A stretch of 64,000 nt of DNA from Sulfitobacter sp043557345. GTDB taxonomy: Bacteria > Pseudomonadota > Alphaproteobacteria > Rhodobacterales > Rhodobacteraceae. The translations under genes were made by a program, and so were the position numbers. This document shows, piece by piece, positions 17,087 to 26,671 of the stretch (within the stretch, counting starts at the first letter, position 1; each line of letters begins with the position of its first letter). The notes beneath the pieces were generated by a model, which did not search any database, was not told the origin of the DNA, and saw only the letters and a program-made list of their open reading frames with translations. Location: positions 1-64,000 of the forward strand of contig NZ_JBIFFV010000012.1 in the NCBI RefSeq assembly GCF_043557345.1, given 5' to 3'.

Positions 17087-17771
17087 GTTTGGCTTTATGT
17101 GCGTTTCAACCTCTCCCTACGCGAGGTCGAGGAAATACTCCTGAACCGTGGCGTCGACGTTTCCTATGAGACGATCCGGCGTTGGGCGGCGAAATTTGCC
17201 CCTCAAATTGCCCGGAATTTGCGTCGACGCCAGGCCCGTCCCGGCGATATCTGGCATCTCGATGAGGTTGTGGTAACGATATCGGGGCGGAAGTTCTGGC
17301 TCTGGCGCGCGGTCGATCAGAACGGGCTTGTTCTGGAGGAAATCCTGCAATCCAGACGCGACAAGCGTGCCGCAAAGCGTCTTTTGAAGGCGCTGATCAA
17401 GCGGTTTGGCTTGCCCAAACGGATCGTCACAGACAAGCTGCGATCCTACGGAGCGGCCAAACGTGAAGTCGCATCCGGTCTCGAACATCGTTCCCACAAG
17501 GGCTTGAACAACAGGGCGGAAAACAGCCATCTACCGTTTCGAAAACGAGAGCGTTGCATGCAAGGATTTCGCTCTCCGGGCGGGTTGCAACGGTTTGTAG
17601 CCTGCCACACTGCCGTCCGAAACCGTTTCTCAGTTCCCGCCAGCCGCCGTTCCGCAAACGCAACACGCTATCATCGAATCGAAGCCTTCGACGCTTGGAA
17701 GGGCGCCGCGAGCATCTGACGCTCCAAAACAGGCCATTTCCTCGGCGCCAGCGAGTTAAGTTGACAACGCC
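17087..17771 (+). repeat. Partial tandem copy of the IS6 element (685-bp direct repeat)
   Basis: Bases 17087-17771 repeat 16402-17086 with no difference that I can see, at a constant offset of 685. The second copy lacks the left end and the first 25 or so codons of the transposase, leaving a 206-residue open frame (17099-17719). The junction is exactly the right end of the first copy (…GTTGACAACGCC) joined to GTTTGGC inside the transposase. It is an internal-insertion or slippage product of the IS. Confidence 0.92.
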
Positions 17772-17772
17772 A

Positions 17773-17894
17773 ATATTGCTTCTAAATTTTACTTTGTTTG
17801 AATTGTCGGCCTGCGCAACTGGAGCGAAGGCCAAAGCCGAAATCCCAACGAACAATGCAATTGATGTGGATTTTAAAGACGTCATAGTATCCAT
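17773..17894 (-). pseudogene. N-terminus of a secreted protein, cut by the IS6 element
   Basis: The first 40 residues are a clear Sec signal peptide (MTSLKSTSIALFVGISALAF, cleavage after APVAQA) followed by DNSNKVKFRSNIG. The frame then runs into the right end of the IS copy at 17771. The rest of the gene is missing from the window, so only an exported fragment could be made. Confidence 0.75.
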
Positions 17895-17929
17895 TCCTTT
17901 ATGATTATACTCTAACAATACACGAGAAA

Positions 17930-18271
17930 AAGCGTTTCACCAAACTCCATTTGGCACGGTCGCAAAACCTTTGTTTGATGCTGCCATGAGATCTGCTCAA
18001 AACCCAAGGGGTTGTTGAACGTTTTGCCTTACCGTAATCTCAGACATTAGCGGCATTGCAGAAATTGGGTAGAGTGGGCACGAACCCGCTGTTCGCCGCG
18101 CCGCGATGCGGACAAAGCTGCCGTTCGGCGTTGCATGGAGCGAGTTTGTCAGAAAGCTGTTCTCATCGGAATTGCTGAGACCGGGGGTTCTTACAGCCTT
18201 AGCTCTCAACTGTAATACATAGCTAAGCTACAAATTCAGAGCGCCGATCGTAGACAAAGCGAGTATAGGGT
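17930..18271. other. Intergenic stretch without recognisable gene
   Basis: Short open frames are present on both strands, but none has a ribosome site or recognisable family features. I see no repeats or hairpins of note. Confidence 0.4.
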
Positions 18272-18410
18272 TGAAGTGGTCCCAGAAAACTGGACAGTCG
18301 GCTAAGGTGTATCCCAAACCTTTGAAGGGATACGAGAATGGCAAAGCGCCGGAACTTTACAGATCAGTTTAAGGTCAAGGTGGCGTTGGAAGCGCTTCGT
18401 GGCGACAAGA
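18272..18410 (+). mobile_element. IS3 family left-end remnant
   Basis: An IS3-type end (TGGTCCCAGAAAACTGGACAG region) is followed at 18338 by the start of OrfA, MAKRRNFTDQFKVKVALEAL, then RGDKTA. The sequence switches abruptly to an unrelated gene at about 18410. Only the first 25 codons of OrfA remain. Confidence 0.8.
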
Positions 18411-18758
18411 CCGCCGATGTGGTGGGGAGGTATGCCAGCGAAGTTGAAAGGCCTGTTTGACAGGGTCCTTCTACCCGGCACTGCGTTCAATACACGAGAG
18501 AAGACGTGGCTGGGTATGCCGAAGCCACTTTTGAACGGGCGAACCGGGCGCGTGATTATGACCTCTGACACCCCGAACTGGTTTTTCAGGCTCGTCTATA
18601 GAAATGCAATGATACGCCAGCTCCGCGCGCAAATCTTTGGGTTCACAGGCATCACACCCCTGCACGTCACACACTTTTCTGAAGCGAGCGAGCCTTTACC
18701 CGATAAAGTCGAGGAATGGTCCAAACAAGTGGCCAACCTTGGATCAAATGCCTGCTGA
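18411..18758 (+). pseudogene. NAD(P)H-dependent oxidoreductase, C-terminal remnant
   Basis: The frame PMWWGGMPAKLKGLFDRVLL, then PGTAF and LNGRTGRVIMTSDTPNWFF, matches the flavodoxin-like quinone/NAD(P)H oxidoreductase (KefF/NQO1-like) family. In intact proteins this region follows about 75 N-terminal residues with the flavin-binding start, which are replaced here by the IS3 end. Non-functional by truncation. Confidence 0.8.
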
Positions 18759-18983
18759 TCAAGAGAGGAAATAGACAGTTCCACATTTGTCCCTGTGCAT
18801 CTCGCGGGTCCCGAAAAAATAATAACTCATTCGGGATTGGCGTGATTGCCAAACGAGCTAACTATCGAACGCACTTCTATGTGCTGTTTTAGCCACTGAT
18901 TGTTAAGAACGACCGCCACTCAAGCAAGAGCCCGGTCCGGCAACGAGCGGTAGAGAAATTTTTTTCAGCATTGGATTACTAAT

Positions 18984-19472
18984 ATGGGCCAAGAAATCTG
19001 GGCGACCGTCGTTAATGAGTTCTCCGACATACCTGACATAGCTACGATAACGCGTATCACCTTGAGATTGGCACTTGCGGCCCTATTGGGCGGCATTCTT
19101 GGATATGAACGAGAACTTAGAGCCAGAAGCGCAGGGGTGCGGACACACATGCTGGTGGCTGTAGGTGCGGCGTTGTTTGTAATCGGCCCGTTGCAAAGTG
19201 GAATGCCGATGCCAGATATGTCGCGCATCTTGCAAGGGATCGTGCAGGGCATCGGTTTTCTGGGTGCAGGAGCGATCATCGTCCGGACCACCGAACAGAC
19301 AATCCAAGGCCTGACCACCGCCGCAAACATCTGGGCAACTGCCGGGATTGGCATCGTTGTTGGCCTGGGGCTGGAGGCGACAGCTGTCCTATCGACGCTA
19401 ATTTTGCTGATCATTCTGGCCGCGGTCCCTCGTATCTTGCCAATCACTCGGCAAGCTGATCCTAGGGACTAA
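18984..19472 (+). CDS. mgtC: MgtC/SapB family membrane protein
   Basis: A 162-residue protein with four hydrophobic segments and the MgtC core: LRLALAALLGGILGYERELR, AGVRTHMLVAVGAALFV, GIVQGIGFLGAGAIIV and GLTTAANIWATAGIGIVVGL. MgtC proteins sit in the inner membrane and are linked to magnesium and acid homeostasis and to control of ATP synthase. The length suits the short single-domain subfamily. It lies alone between gene fragments, so nothing more can be drawn from context. Confidence 0.9.
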   Translation: MGQEIWATVVNEFSDIPDIATITRITLRLALAALLGGILGYERELRARSAGVRTHMLVAVGAALFVIGPLQSGMPMPDMSRILQGIVQGIGFLGAGAIIVRTTEQTIQGLTTAANIWATAGIGIVVGLGLEATAVLSTLILLIILAAVPRILPITRQADPRD

Positions 19473-19629
19473 ACTTTACTGGCTCGATCCGATTCTGGCG
19501 CATCGTGCGATGAATATCGCGCCGTCGCACTAAGAGTGGTAGCGAAAGGAACGGCCGCAAAGAAAGTCCCACCGGTCCTATCAATGATACTATAAAAGTG
19601 GTGCCAGCGAAGCATCTCGCCAATTGAGA

Positions 19630-19893
19630 TCAGAAGTCGAACAGTTCGCTGAGAAAGCTATCTCGCCGCTTCTTTTTGTGAGGTTTCCTGTGGTATTCTT
19701 CGCGCTCAAGGGAGCGAAGCTTATCGTCGGGATAAGCCTCCGGCAGCTTTGAAGGATCGGGGATATTTCTTTCAATGATCTTGTCAAGCTCGCCCCGGTC
19801 CAACCACACGCCGCGGCATTGAGGGCAGTAATCGATCTCAACACCTGAACGATCAGTCATGATCAGGGAACTTCCATCAATCGGACATTGCAT
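19630..19893 (-). CDS. TFIIB-type zinc ribbon protein
   Basis: An 87-residue protein. MQCPIDGSSL and EIDYCPQCRGVWLDRGELD give the zf-TFIIB ribbon, with four metal ligands expected at C3, the following Cys/Asp-type position, and CPQC. A lysine/arginine-rich stretch (HRKPHKKKRR) follows. The family is common in bacteria and its role is unknown. The start has GGAGATCATAC upstream on the minus strand. Confidence 0.85.
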   Translation of the reverse strand: MQCPIDGSSLIMTDRSGVEIDYCPQCRGVWLDRGELDKIIERNIPDPSKLPEAYPDDKLRSLEREEYHRKPHKKKRRDSFLSELFDF

Positions 19894-20256
19894 CTGTATG
19901 ATCTCCTTCGGTTTGAAAACGACTTGGGTGCGGCGGTGGCGAAGGGCAACCTCACCCGCAGCTATTATTCAATTTGGGTGATTAGGGCCGGTTAGTCGGC
20001 GATAAAGCGCTCGTGGATGCCTTCTAAAGTCGAGGTATCGCCGAGATCTTGCGAACCCGCCGTTAGTCCCCCCGGCAGGTTGCCTCAGCATGCCCAGATT
20101 GGTGGGGTGCCGAATATGTTCGCGCGGCGGGAAGGCGTTCCTTAGCGGCCCGTTTTGGAAAACGACTAGAGTATGTCTGCGCTTCGCTGCTCGGACCATG
20201 CAGGCGAAACAGTCCGCGACTGACCTCACCGGTCGATCTTCGCCATGAGGTCCGCC

Positions 20257-20736
20257 GGTGCGACCGTCCAGCGCTGCCGCGTCCACTTCATGCGCAACGC
20301 ACTTGCTTGCGTCGGCAAGAAGGACAAGCCAATCGTCACGGCGGCGCTCAGAACCGCCTTCGACCAAAACACGCTGGCCGCATCAAAGGAGCACTGGGCC
20401 AAGCTGATCGACGCGTTTGATCCGCGCCATCCTAAGCTCGCGGATTTAATGCGCCGTGCGGAGGATGACGTGCTGGCCTACAAGAGCTTCCCTCGCGAGC
20501 ACTGGGTCAAAATCCACAGCACCAACCCGCTTGAACGCCTCAACAAGGAGATCAAGCGGCGGACCAACGTTGTCGGCATCTTTCCAAACGAGGCCGCAGT
20601 CACACGACTGGTCGGAGCCCTGATGCTGGAGCAAAATGATGAGTGGGCAATCACGCGGCGCTACATGACACTGGAAACCGTCGCCGCCATTTGCGATACT
20701 ACCCCTATGGACCCGGCGACAATCGCCGCCCTGTAA
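20257..20736 (+). pseudogene. IS256 family transposase, C-terminal remnant
   Basis: The frame GATVQRCRVHFMRNALACVG, then HWVKIHSTNPLERLNKEIKR and RTNVVGIFPNEAAVTRLVGA, is the second half of an IS256-type (Mutator-like) transposase including the last catalytic Glu. About the first 230 residues are missing. It ends in a normal stop and is unrelated in sequence to the other IS256 element at 39902-41293. Confidence 0.88.
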
Positions 20737-20889
20737 CTGTGGCCAAGCCATGGCCGAAGAACAAAGTTACACCATTCCTTGGGACACTATCGGCCCGTCC
20801 TTTGCGCTGGATCAAGGCAGAGGCGCCCGAGACTGCCTATACCACCTCTCAACGGACCCCGATTGGTCCGTTCAACTAGGAGATTACTG

Positions 20890-21327
20890 ATGAAACGCCT
20901 GTCCTTCCTTGCCGCCCCCGTTCTGCTCCTTGCCTTGGCCGGCACTGGCTTTGCCGCCGAGCATGAGGTCGAGATGCTGAACAAGGGTGAGGCAGGGACG
21001 ATGGTCTTCGAGCCTGCTTTCGTGAAAGCCGAGCCGGGCGACGTGATTCACTTCGTGCCCACCGACAAGAGCCACAACGTCGAATCCATCAAGGAAATTC
21101 TTCCCGAGGGTGTCGAGACCTTCAAGAGCAAGATCAACGACGAATTCTCTTTGACCGTGACCGAGCCGGGCCTTTACGGCGTGAAATGCACGCCGCACTT
21201 TGCCATGGGCATGGTCGCCCTGGTCCAGGTGGGCGATGCGCCCGCGAACCTGGAAGATGCCCAGACCGCGAAGATGCCCAAGAAGGCGCGCGAGCGGCTG
21301 GACGCGGAAATTGCCAAGGTGGAATAA
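20890..21327 (+). CDS. Pseudoazurin (type 1 copper protein)
   Basis: A 145-residue periplasmic cupredoxin with a signal peptide (LSFLAAPVLLLALAGTGFAA). The mature part has EVEMLNKGEAGTMVFEPAFV and all four copper ligands: His in DKSHNVE, and Cys, His and Met in CTPHFAMGMVAL. The ATG at 20890 follows AGGAGATTACTG. Pseudoazurins carry electrons to periplasmic reductases such as nitrite, nitrous oxide or S/N-oxide reductases. The convergent neighbour is a molybdenum reductase with a fused haem, making it a possible partner. Confidence 0.95.
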   Translation: MKRLSFLAAPVLLLALAGTGFAAEHEVEMLNKGEAGTMVFEPAFVKAEPGDVIHFVPTDKSHNVESIKEILPEGVETFKSKINDEFSLTVTEPGLYGVKCTPHFAMGMVALVQVGDAPANLEDAQTAKMPKKARERLDAEIAKVE

Positions 21328-21353
21328 CCGGGCACAAACCATGCAATGACGGG

Positions 21354-21380
21354 AAAGGGGCGGCAGATTGCCGCCCCTTT
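21354..21380 (+). terminator. Rho-independent-type terminator after pseudoazurin
   Basis: AAAGGGGCGGCA (21354-21365) pairs perfectly with TGCCGCCCCTTT (21369-21380) around a three-base loop, 26 bases after the stop codon. The T run is short (three). Confidence 0.8.
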
Positions 21381-21505
21381 GCGTTTCGCGGTGGCTTGAC
21401 CGACGATCCCGGAACGGCAGGGGGCGCCTTCGGTCATGGTGCCTGCCGGCCGTGTCCGATGCTGTCCCCATGAAAGGTTCGGCAAAGGTCCGGGGCATTC
21501 CTGCG

Positions 21506-21539
21506 AGTGCGGGGCCAGCCATCCGGCCGACCCCGCACT
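21506..21539. terminator. Hairpin downstream of the molybdoenzyme gene
   Basis: AGTGCGGGG (21506-21514) pairs with CCCCGCACT (21531-21539), immediately after the stop of the minus-strand molybdoenzyme gene. There is no T run. Confidence 0.55.
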
Positions 21540-21546
21540 GTGGGGA

Positions 21547-24234
21547 TCAGTTCGCCACGGCGGCGTCGGATGCGTTGCGCATCAGGAAGTCGGTGACCAG
21601 CGCCGCTTCGTCATCATCCAGACCCGCGCGCGGGAACATCGAGGGCGTGATGCCGCGCCATTGCAGCTGGGTGAAGCCGCCCGGATCGCGGGGGCCGTGG
21701 CAGACCGTGCAGCGCTGATAGAAGATGCGCTCGCCTTCCTCCATTTCCGCATAAAGCGACTCCACGATATCCGCCACGCGGTCCAAGCCCAGTTCGGATT
21801 CGTCGATGGCGGCGAACTGGTAGTCGGTCAGGATGGCCGGATTCTGGTGGGCCTGGTTCGGACGCTCGGCGTCCTCGCATTTGGCGACCGAGGCCACGCA
21901 GGTATTGGCGATGGTTGCCTGCGTCAGCCCCGAGGCCGGACGTTCCGAGGTGATCCAGTTGATCTGCCCGGAATTGCAGCGCCCCTTGCTGTCCAGATCC
22001 GGCCAGGCCCCTTCATATAGCGACATGACGCCTGGCATGATGTCGTCCGACAGCACCGCCCCGGCGATCACCGCGCCGCGTTCGTTGCGGATTTCCACCA
22101 GATCGCCATCGGCGATGCCGCGCGCCTCGGCGTCCTGGCGGTTCATCCGCACGGGTTCGCGCCCGTCGATCTTATAAAGCTCGCGCAGCTTGGCTGAGTT
22201 GTCCATCTGGCTGTGCAGGCGATACCAGGGATGCGGGCTGACGATGTGCAGCTGGCCTTCCTTGGCGTTGCCCAGATATTCCAGCGGTTCCTGCCAGACG
22301 GGCATGCCGGGGTTGTCGGGCACGTTCATGTCGGCGATGGACGAACAGAACATTTCGATCTTGCCCGACAGCGTGTGCAGCGGGTTTGCCTCGGGGTCTT
22401 CGTAGAAGGCGCCGTGGCGCACCCATTTGCGGGCCTCGGGGGGGGCTGGTTGCAGGGCATAGCCCTTTTCCCAGAACTCCTCGAAGGGCGTGGTCTTCGA
22501 CGCGCCGGTGCGTTCATAGGCCGCGCGGATGTGGTCCATATAATCCACGCTGTCGGTGAACTGCGCCCAGAGACCCATCTTGTCGGCAAGCTCCTCGAAG
22601 ATCTCGTAATCGCTCATCGCTTCGCCCTGCGGTTCGATGACCTTCTTCATCGCGTAGATCTTGTCGTTGGAATAGGTGCCGCCGACCGAGATGTCGTCGC
22701 GTTCCAGCGTGCTTGACGCGGGCAGCACGATGTCGGCCCACCGGACGGCGGCGGTCCACCAGACGTCCTGGCTGACGATGGTGTGCAGCTTGCCGAAGGC
22801 TTTCAGCAGCCGGTTCAGGTCCTGCTGGTGCGAGACGAAGTTGTTGCCTGCGTTGTAGATCATCCGGATGTCGGGATAGGTGCGGGTCTGGCCGTTGTAG
22901 AAGAACTCCTTGCCGGGATTTTCCAGCATCTCGACGATGCGGCTGGCGGGGCAGAGCTTGTCCACGAGGTTCTTGCCCGCCGACAGCCCCGTGGGCGTGG
23001 GCTGGCCCGACTGCGGCATCCCGCCGCTGCCATAGTGCCAGCTGAAGCCGGCGCCTTCGCCGGGCTTGCCGATCTTGCCGATGAGCGCGGCGAAGTTGAT
23101 GATCGCGTGGTGGGTCAGTTCGCCGTGATGGGCCCGCTGCAGCGACCAGGCGCCGCCGAACTGGGTGCGCGATTTGGCGAAAAGCTCGGCCATCTCGCGG
23201 ATCTTGTCGGCCGGGATGCCGGTGATGCCCGCGGCCCAGTCGGGCGTCTTGGCGGTGCCGTCATCCTCGCCCTTGACATAGGCGATCCAGCGGTCGGCGC
23301 CGGTCGTGTACTTGTCCATGTAGGCGCGGTCTTCCAGACCTTGTTCCAGCACGTGATGGGCCATGCCCAGGAACAGCGCGATGTCCGTGTTGGGCACGAT
23401 CTGCACCCAGTCCGCATTCAGGTAGGAATCCGACGCCGTGCGCTGCGGGTTGATCGAGATGAAGCGGCAGCCCGCGTCGCGGATCTCGGCCCAGGGGCGG
23501 GACATGCCGTGGTCGGCCACGGTGAACTCGATCCGGTTGTTCTTGACCGGGTCGCAGCCGACGAGGACGAAGACCTCGGTGTTGTCGCGCACGACCTCCC
23601 ATGCGGTCTGGGGCGAATAGACCTCCATGTCACCGATGATGTGAGGCAGGGCCACCTGCGACGCGCCGGCCGAGAAGTCGCCCTGGGTGATGGTGCAGCC
23701 GCCGACCAGGTTGAAGAAGCGTTGCTGCATGACGTTCGGGCGGAACGAGCCGGCATTTGACCAGCCGCCGTAGGAGGAGCTGAAGATCGCCTCGTTGCCG
23801 TTTTCCTCGATGGTCTTGACGATGGCATTGGCGGTCAGGGCCAGGGCGGTATCCCAGTCGACCTGAACGAATTCCTCCTTGCCGCGCAGTTCCGGCTTGG
23901 TGTCTCCCGTCTGCCAGCCGTCCAGGTAGGACTTGCGGACCATGGGATGGAGGATGCGGCTGTCGTCATAGGTGCGGTCCATGACGCCCAGCATCAGCAT
24001 GTCGGTGGGCTGATGGTCGAGTTCCGTGATCGGAGAAACCGCAGTGATGCGCCCATCCCGCACGACCGCCTCGAAGGGGCCGAAATGCGAGGCATGGAAG
24101 ACCCGCTGGCCATGCGAGTTCGGGTCGATGGCAGCAAGAGCAGTGCTGCCCATCATGTGGCCAAGGCTGGTCACTCCAACCGCTGCCGCACCAGCCTGCA
24201 TGAAGCCACGGCGGGAGATTTGAAATGCACTCAT
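21547..24234 (-). CDS. torA: TorA/DMSO reductase-like molybdoenzyme with fused C-terminal cytochrome c
   Basis: An 895-residue periplasmic Mo-bisMGD S/N-oxide reductase. The Tat signal ISRRGFMQAG is at residues 6-15. SSSYGGWSNAGS (152-163) contains the serine expected to bind molybdenum. GGCTITQGDFSAGASQVALP, VLVGCDPVKNNRIEF and DIVLPASSTLERDD are family segments, and no Fe-S cluster motif is at the N-terminus. Unlike standard TorA (about 830 residues) it continues into a mono-haem domain with CTVCH at residues 842-846 and a later MFPRAGLDDDEAALV segment. Electrons could enter through this haem, perhaps from pseudoazurin. No torC or torD is in the window. Confidence 0.9.
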   Translation of the reverse strand: MSAFQISRRGFMQAGAAAVGVTSLGHMMGSTALAAIDPNSHGQRVFHASHFGPFEAVVRDGRITAVSPITELDHQPTDMLMLGVMDRTYDDSRILHPMVRKSYLDGWQTGDTKPELRGKEEFVQVDWDTALALTANAIVKTIEENGNEAIFSSSYGGWSNAGSFRPNVMQQRFFNLVGGCTITQGDFSAGASQVALPHIIGDMEVYSPQTAWEVVRDNTEVFVLVGCDPVKNNRIEFTVADHGMSRPWAEIRDAGCRFISINPQRTASDSYLNADWVQIVPNTDIALFLGMAHHVLEQGLEDRAYMDKYTTGADRWIAYVKGEDDGTAKTPDWAAGITGIPADKIREMAELFAKSRTQFGGAWSLQRAHHGELTHHAIINFAALIGKIGKPGEGAGFSWHYGSGGMPQSGQPTPTGLSAGKNLVDKLCPASRIVEMLENPGKEFFYNGQTRTYPDIRMIYNAGNNFVSHQQDLNRLLKAFGKLHTIVSQDVWWTAAVRWADIVLPASSTLERDDISVGGTYSNDKIYAMKKVIEPQGEAMSDYEIFEELADKMGLWAQFTDSVDYMDHIRAAYERTGASKTTPFEEFWEKGYALQPAPPEARKWVRHGAFYEDPEANPLHTLSGKIEMFCSSIADMNVPDNPGMPVWQEPLEYLGNAKEGQLHIVSPHPWYRLHSQMDNSAKLRELYKIDGREPVRMNRQDAEARGIADGDLVEIRNERGAVIAGAVLSDDIMPGVMSLYEGAWPDLDSKGRCNSGQINWITSERPASGLTQATIANTCVASVAKCEDAERPNQAHQNPAILTDYQFAAIDESELGLDRVADIVESLYAEMEEGERIFYQRCTVCHGPRDPGGFTQLQWRGITPSMFPRAGLDDDEAALVTDFLMRNASDAAVAN

Positions 24235-24437
24235 GGGCTCATCCTTCTATCTTGTGTCTGCAGTGTTTGAACCTCGCGATGCGCGCGGTCCTTGATCTGG
24301 AACAAGACAACAATCACAAACAGGCCTTCTTGTTGCAAGCAAAACACAATGGAAGGTGAAGTTCAACCTCCAGACGGTTGAACCAAAGAGCCATTTATGC
24401 GTTCATGACCCAGGAGCGTGCAAAGGAGATGGATGCG

Positions 24438-24920
24438 ATGCGTGTGATGTCTGGTATCTTTGGACCTGCAGCGGTAGCGCTGATCCTTGTTTCGTCGGCG
24501 CTTGCCCAGGAAGCCCCCTCTGCTCCAGCCACACCTGACGCTGCGCAGCCCGAGGGTGCGGCACCCGAGGGTTCAGCGCCTGCCAATCCTCACGCGATGC
24601 TGCCTGAGTTGACAGGAGGCCCCCTTGGCTCGCCGACTGCCCTGCACGGCAATCCGGTGCCGGGCACCTCGACCTCGATCCCCACAGCCAATCCGGCAAC
24701 TGTCACACCGCTGCCCGCACGCGAGGGCAAGCCGGTCGAGCGCGAGGATACTGGGATCGATGGCCAGTGCGATCCGGTGGTCAGCCTGAACACCTGCCCG
24801 CAGCGGCCCGAGGCCGACGTAACTCAGGCTGTCACAACTGACGTTCCGGATGCTGATGCAGTTGCTCAGCCTCAGACAGGGCAGACCGTGCCTGAAGAGG
24901 ACAGTGGATCGGGGAACTGA
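24438..24920 (+). CDS. Secreted proline/alanine-rich hypothetical protein
   Basis: A start at 24438, nine bases after AAGGAG, gives 160 residues. A signal peptide (GIFGPAAVALILVSSALAQ) is followed by a low-complexity Pro/Ala/Glu region and two cysteines (GQCDPVVSLNTCPQRPE). It diverges from the molybdoenzyme gene. No family is recognised, and it may be a periplasmic accessory. Confidence 0.65.
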   Translation: MRVMSGIFGPAAVALILVSSALAQEAPSAPATPDAAQPEGAAPEGSAPANPHAMLPELTGGPLGSPTALHGNPVPGTSTSIPTANPATVTPLPAREGKPVEREDTGIDGQCDPVVSLNTCPQRPEADVTQAVTTDVPDADAVAQPQTGQTVPEEDSGSGN

Positions 24921-24957
24921 CCTGCCGCCGCCTTTCGTGCCCTGCGCTTTGTATCCG

Positions 24958-25098
24958 ATGGAACTGCGGGATGCTCTAGTGTCTTGGGAGAGGGATTTAC
25001 ACCCTGAGGCATCTGCCCTGGAAAGCATCAATCGCCTCAGTCTATGTGACTTTCTGGCGCAGGCGGCGTCACTGGCAGGCACCGGGAGATCGGGCTAG
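24958..25098 (+). CDS. Possible 46-residue protein
   Basis: MELRDALVSWERDLHPEASA and the following 26 residues read as a plausible small helical protein between the secreted protein and the DUF2478 gene. No clear ribosome site is seen, so this may not be expressed. Confidence 0.25.
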   Translation: MELRDALVSWERDLHPEASALESINRLSLCDFLAQAASLAGTGRSG

Positions 25099-25172
25099 GC
25101 TTCACTCGATTTGGCCCGGATCTAGACCGCAGCAAGCGGATCTTCATGCAGCTTGTTATAGGAAAAACAGAA

Positions 25173-25694
25173 ATGTCTCTCGGTTACTTTAGCCTGCCCG
25201 GACGCGGCGCAAACGACCGGTTCCTGGCTCAGGTTGCCGCCCGATTGCAGAACCGGGGCCTGAAGCTGGCGGGAACCGTGCAAACCAACATCGAGCGAGC
25301 GGATCGGACAAAGTGCGACATGGACATTGTCGTCCTGCCCGATGGTCCGGTCCTGCGCATCAGTGAGGATCGCGGCAACCTTGCTCGTGGCTGCCGCCTG
25401 GATGCAGGTGTCCTGGAACAGGCGGTTGCCGGCGTCTCGCGCGCAATGCCCGGCGCCGATCTGCTGATCGTCAACAAGTTCGGCAAGCAAGAGGCCGAAG
25501 GGCGCGGCATGGCGCCGCTGATCGCCGAGGCTCTGGAACGAAATCTTCCGGTTCTTCTGGGGGTCAATGGCTTGAACCTACCGGCCTTCCAGACCTTTGC
25601 TGGCGGGCTTGAAACCGCTCTCGCGGCTGACATCGATCAGGTTGTCGAGTGGTGTGTGAATGCTGGATGTCATCTCCACGAACCTGCCAGATGA
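25173..25694 (+). CDS. DUF2478 family protein
   Basis: 173 residues from the ATG at 25173, which has AGGAAAAACAGAA before it. The pattern LGYFSLPGRGANDRFLAQVA, CDMDIVVLPDGPVLRISEDR, ADLLIVNKFGKQEAEGRGM and LPVLLGVNGLNLPAFQTFAG fits DUF2478. That family is often found with molybdenum transport or nitrogenase/molybdoenzyme genes and has a P-loop-like nucleotide-binding layout. Proximity to the molybdoenzyme supports a cofactor- or metal-related role, but the biochemistry is unknown. Confidence 0.75.
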   Translation: MSLGYFSLPGRGANDRFLAQVAARLQNRGLKLAGTVQTNIERADRTKCDMDIVVLPDGPVLRISEDRGNLARGCRLDAGVLEQAVAGVSRAMPGADLLIVNKFGKQEAEGRGMAPLIAEALERNLPVLLGVNGLNLPAFQTFAGGLETALAADIDQVVEWCVNAGCHLHEPAR

Positions 25695-25924
25695 AATCAT
25701 TCTCAGCTTGATTCTTGGGGAAAAGCGAACTGCTGCTTGAATTGAGATTAATTCCACGCTGACTTCGCGGTCGTGCAGCCTTGACGTGGCTGACGGTGTC
25801 GCCCCCTACATCCTTCGGCGGTCCGCGCATGTTTGGTTAGCATCGGGGCCGCGGAGTTATTCTTCAGTTTGCACGCACAGGACCTAAAACGGCCAACCCT
25901 TCGCGGCACATATCAAGGGTAATG

Positions 25925-26470
25925 TGCTCATAAACCGATTGGTCCCGAATAGCTTGTGTCATTCAACCATCCACTTTCGGATAGCTCCTTCAGCCTCTCT
26001 CGCAGCTCGGTGTCCGCAGGTCTGGTTGATCTACGTCGATACACACGCGGATCAATCCCGGCCAGGGCACAGGCCCGCCGCTGGTTATAGCTCTTCTCTG
26101 TGATGGCCCAGTCCACGGCTTTCCGCCTTGCACCGGGCTTCAGAAGTTTTTCCCAGCATCTCCTTGAGCGTGGCCACATCCAGCATGTGCTCGGCGAGCA
26201 TCTTCTTGAGCTTCGCGTTCTCGGCCTCAAGCGCCTTCAGCCGTTTGGCCTCCGACACTTCCATGCCCCCATACTTCGAGCGCCACTTGTAAAATGTGCC
26301 ATCGCTGACGCCATGCTTCCGGCAGAGCTCCTTGGCGCCGATCCCGGCTTGGTGCTCCTTCAGGATGCCAATGATCTGCTCTTCGCTGAAACGGCTTTTC
26401 CGCATCGTCTGTCTCCTCGTTTGGAGAACAGGCGAACCTCAAACCCCGGACTTTTCAGGGGAGCACGTCA
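25925..26470 (-). mobile_element. IS3 family remnant (OrfA and truncated OrfB)
   Basis: OrfA begins at 26405 with MRKSRFSEEQIIGILKEHQA, a helix-turn-helix, and a leucine-zipper stretch (EAENAKLKKMLAEHMLDVAT). OrfB starts in the -1 frame (RKAVDWAITEKSYNQRRACA) and stops after SGPIGL at 25928, so its DDE core is gone. The element's outer end lies at about 26470 (…GGGAGCACGTCA). Not mobile by itself. Confidence 0.85.
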
Positions 26471-26671
26471 CGCCTAGAAGCCTATCAGCGCCGCCGAGGA
26501 GTTCACCGCGGTTGAAGCGACTTAACGTTTAACTACTCGTCCGGCGCGCAGTGTTCGTCTGATACGCGGCATAGCGGATGGCCATCACCACCGCCAATCC
26601 GCTACGCCTGTCTCGCGTTGATCTTCTTCCGTGAGCGGGACCTCAAATGGTTTGTCGAGACCGCCCCGTCT

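Noticed and set aside
17997..18209. 70-residue minus-strand frame (MRAKAVRTPGLSNSDENSFL start)
   Set aside because: No ribosome site, no known family, and located in debris between IS fragments.
22783..23760. 325-residue open frame on the plus strand
   Set aside because: It is the antisense shadow of the molybdoenzyme gene in GC-rich DNA; no family features or ribosome site.
24250..24437. Possible FNR-type site in the molybdoenzyme upstream region
   Set aside because: Sequences such as TTGAACC and TTGAACCAAAG occur, but no clear TTGAT-N4-ATCAA palindrome could be found.
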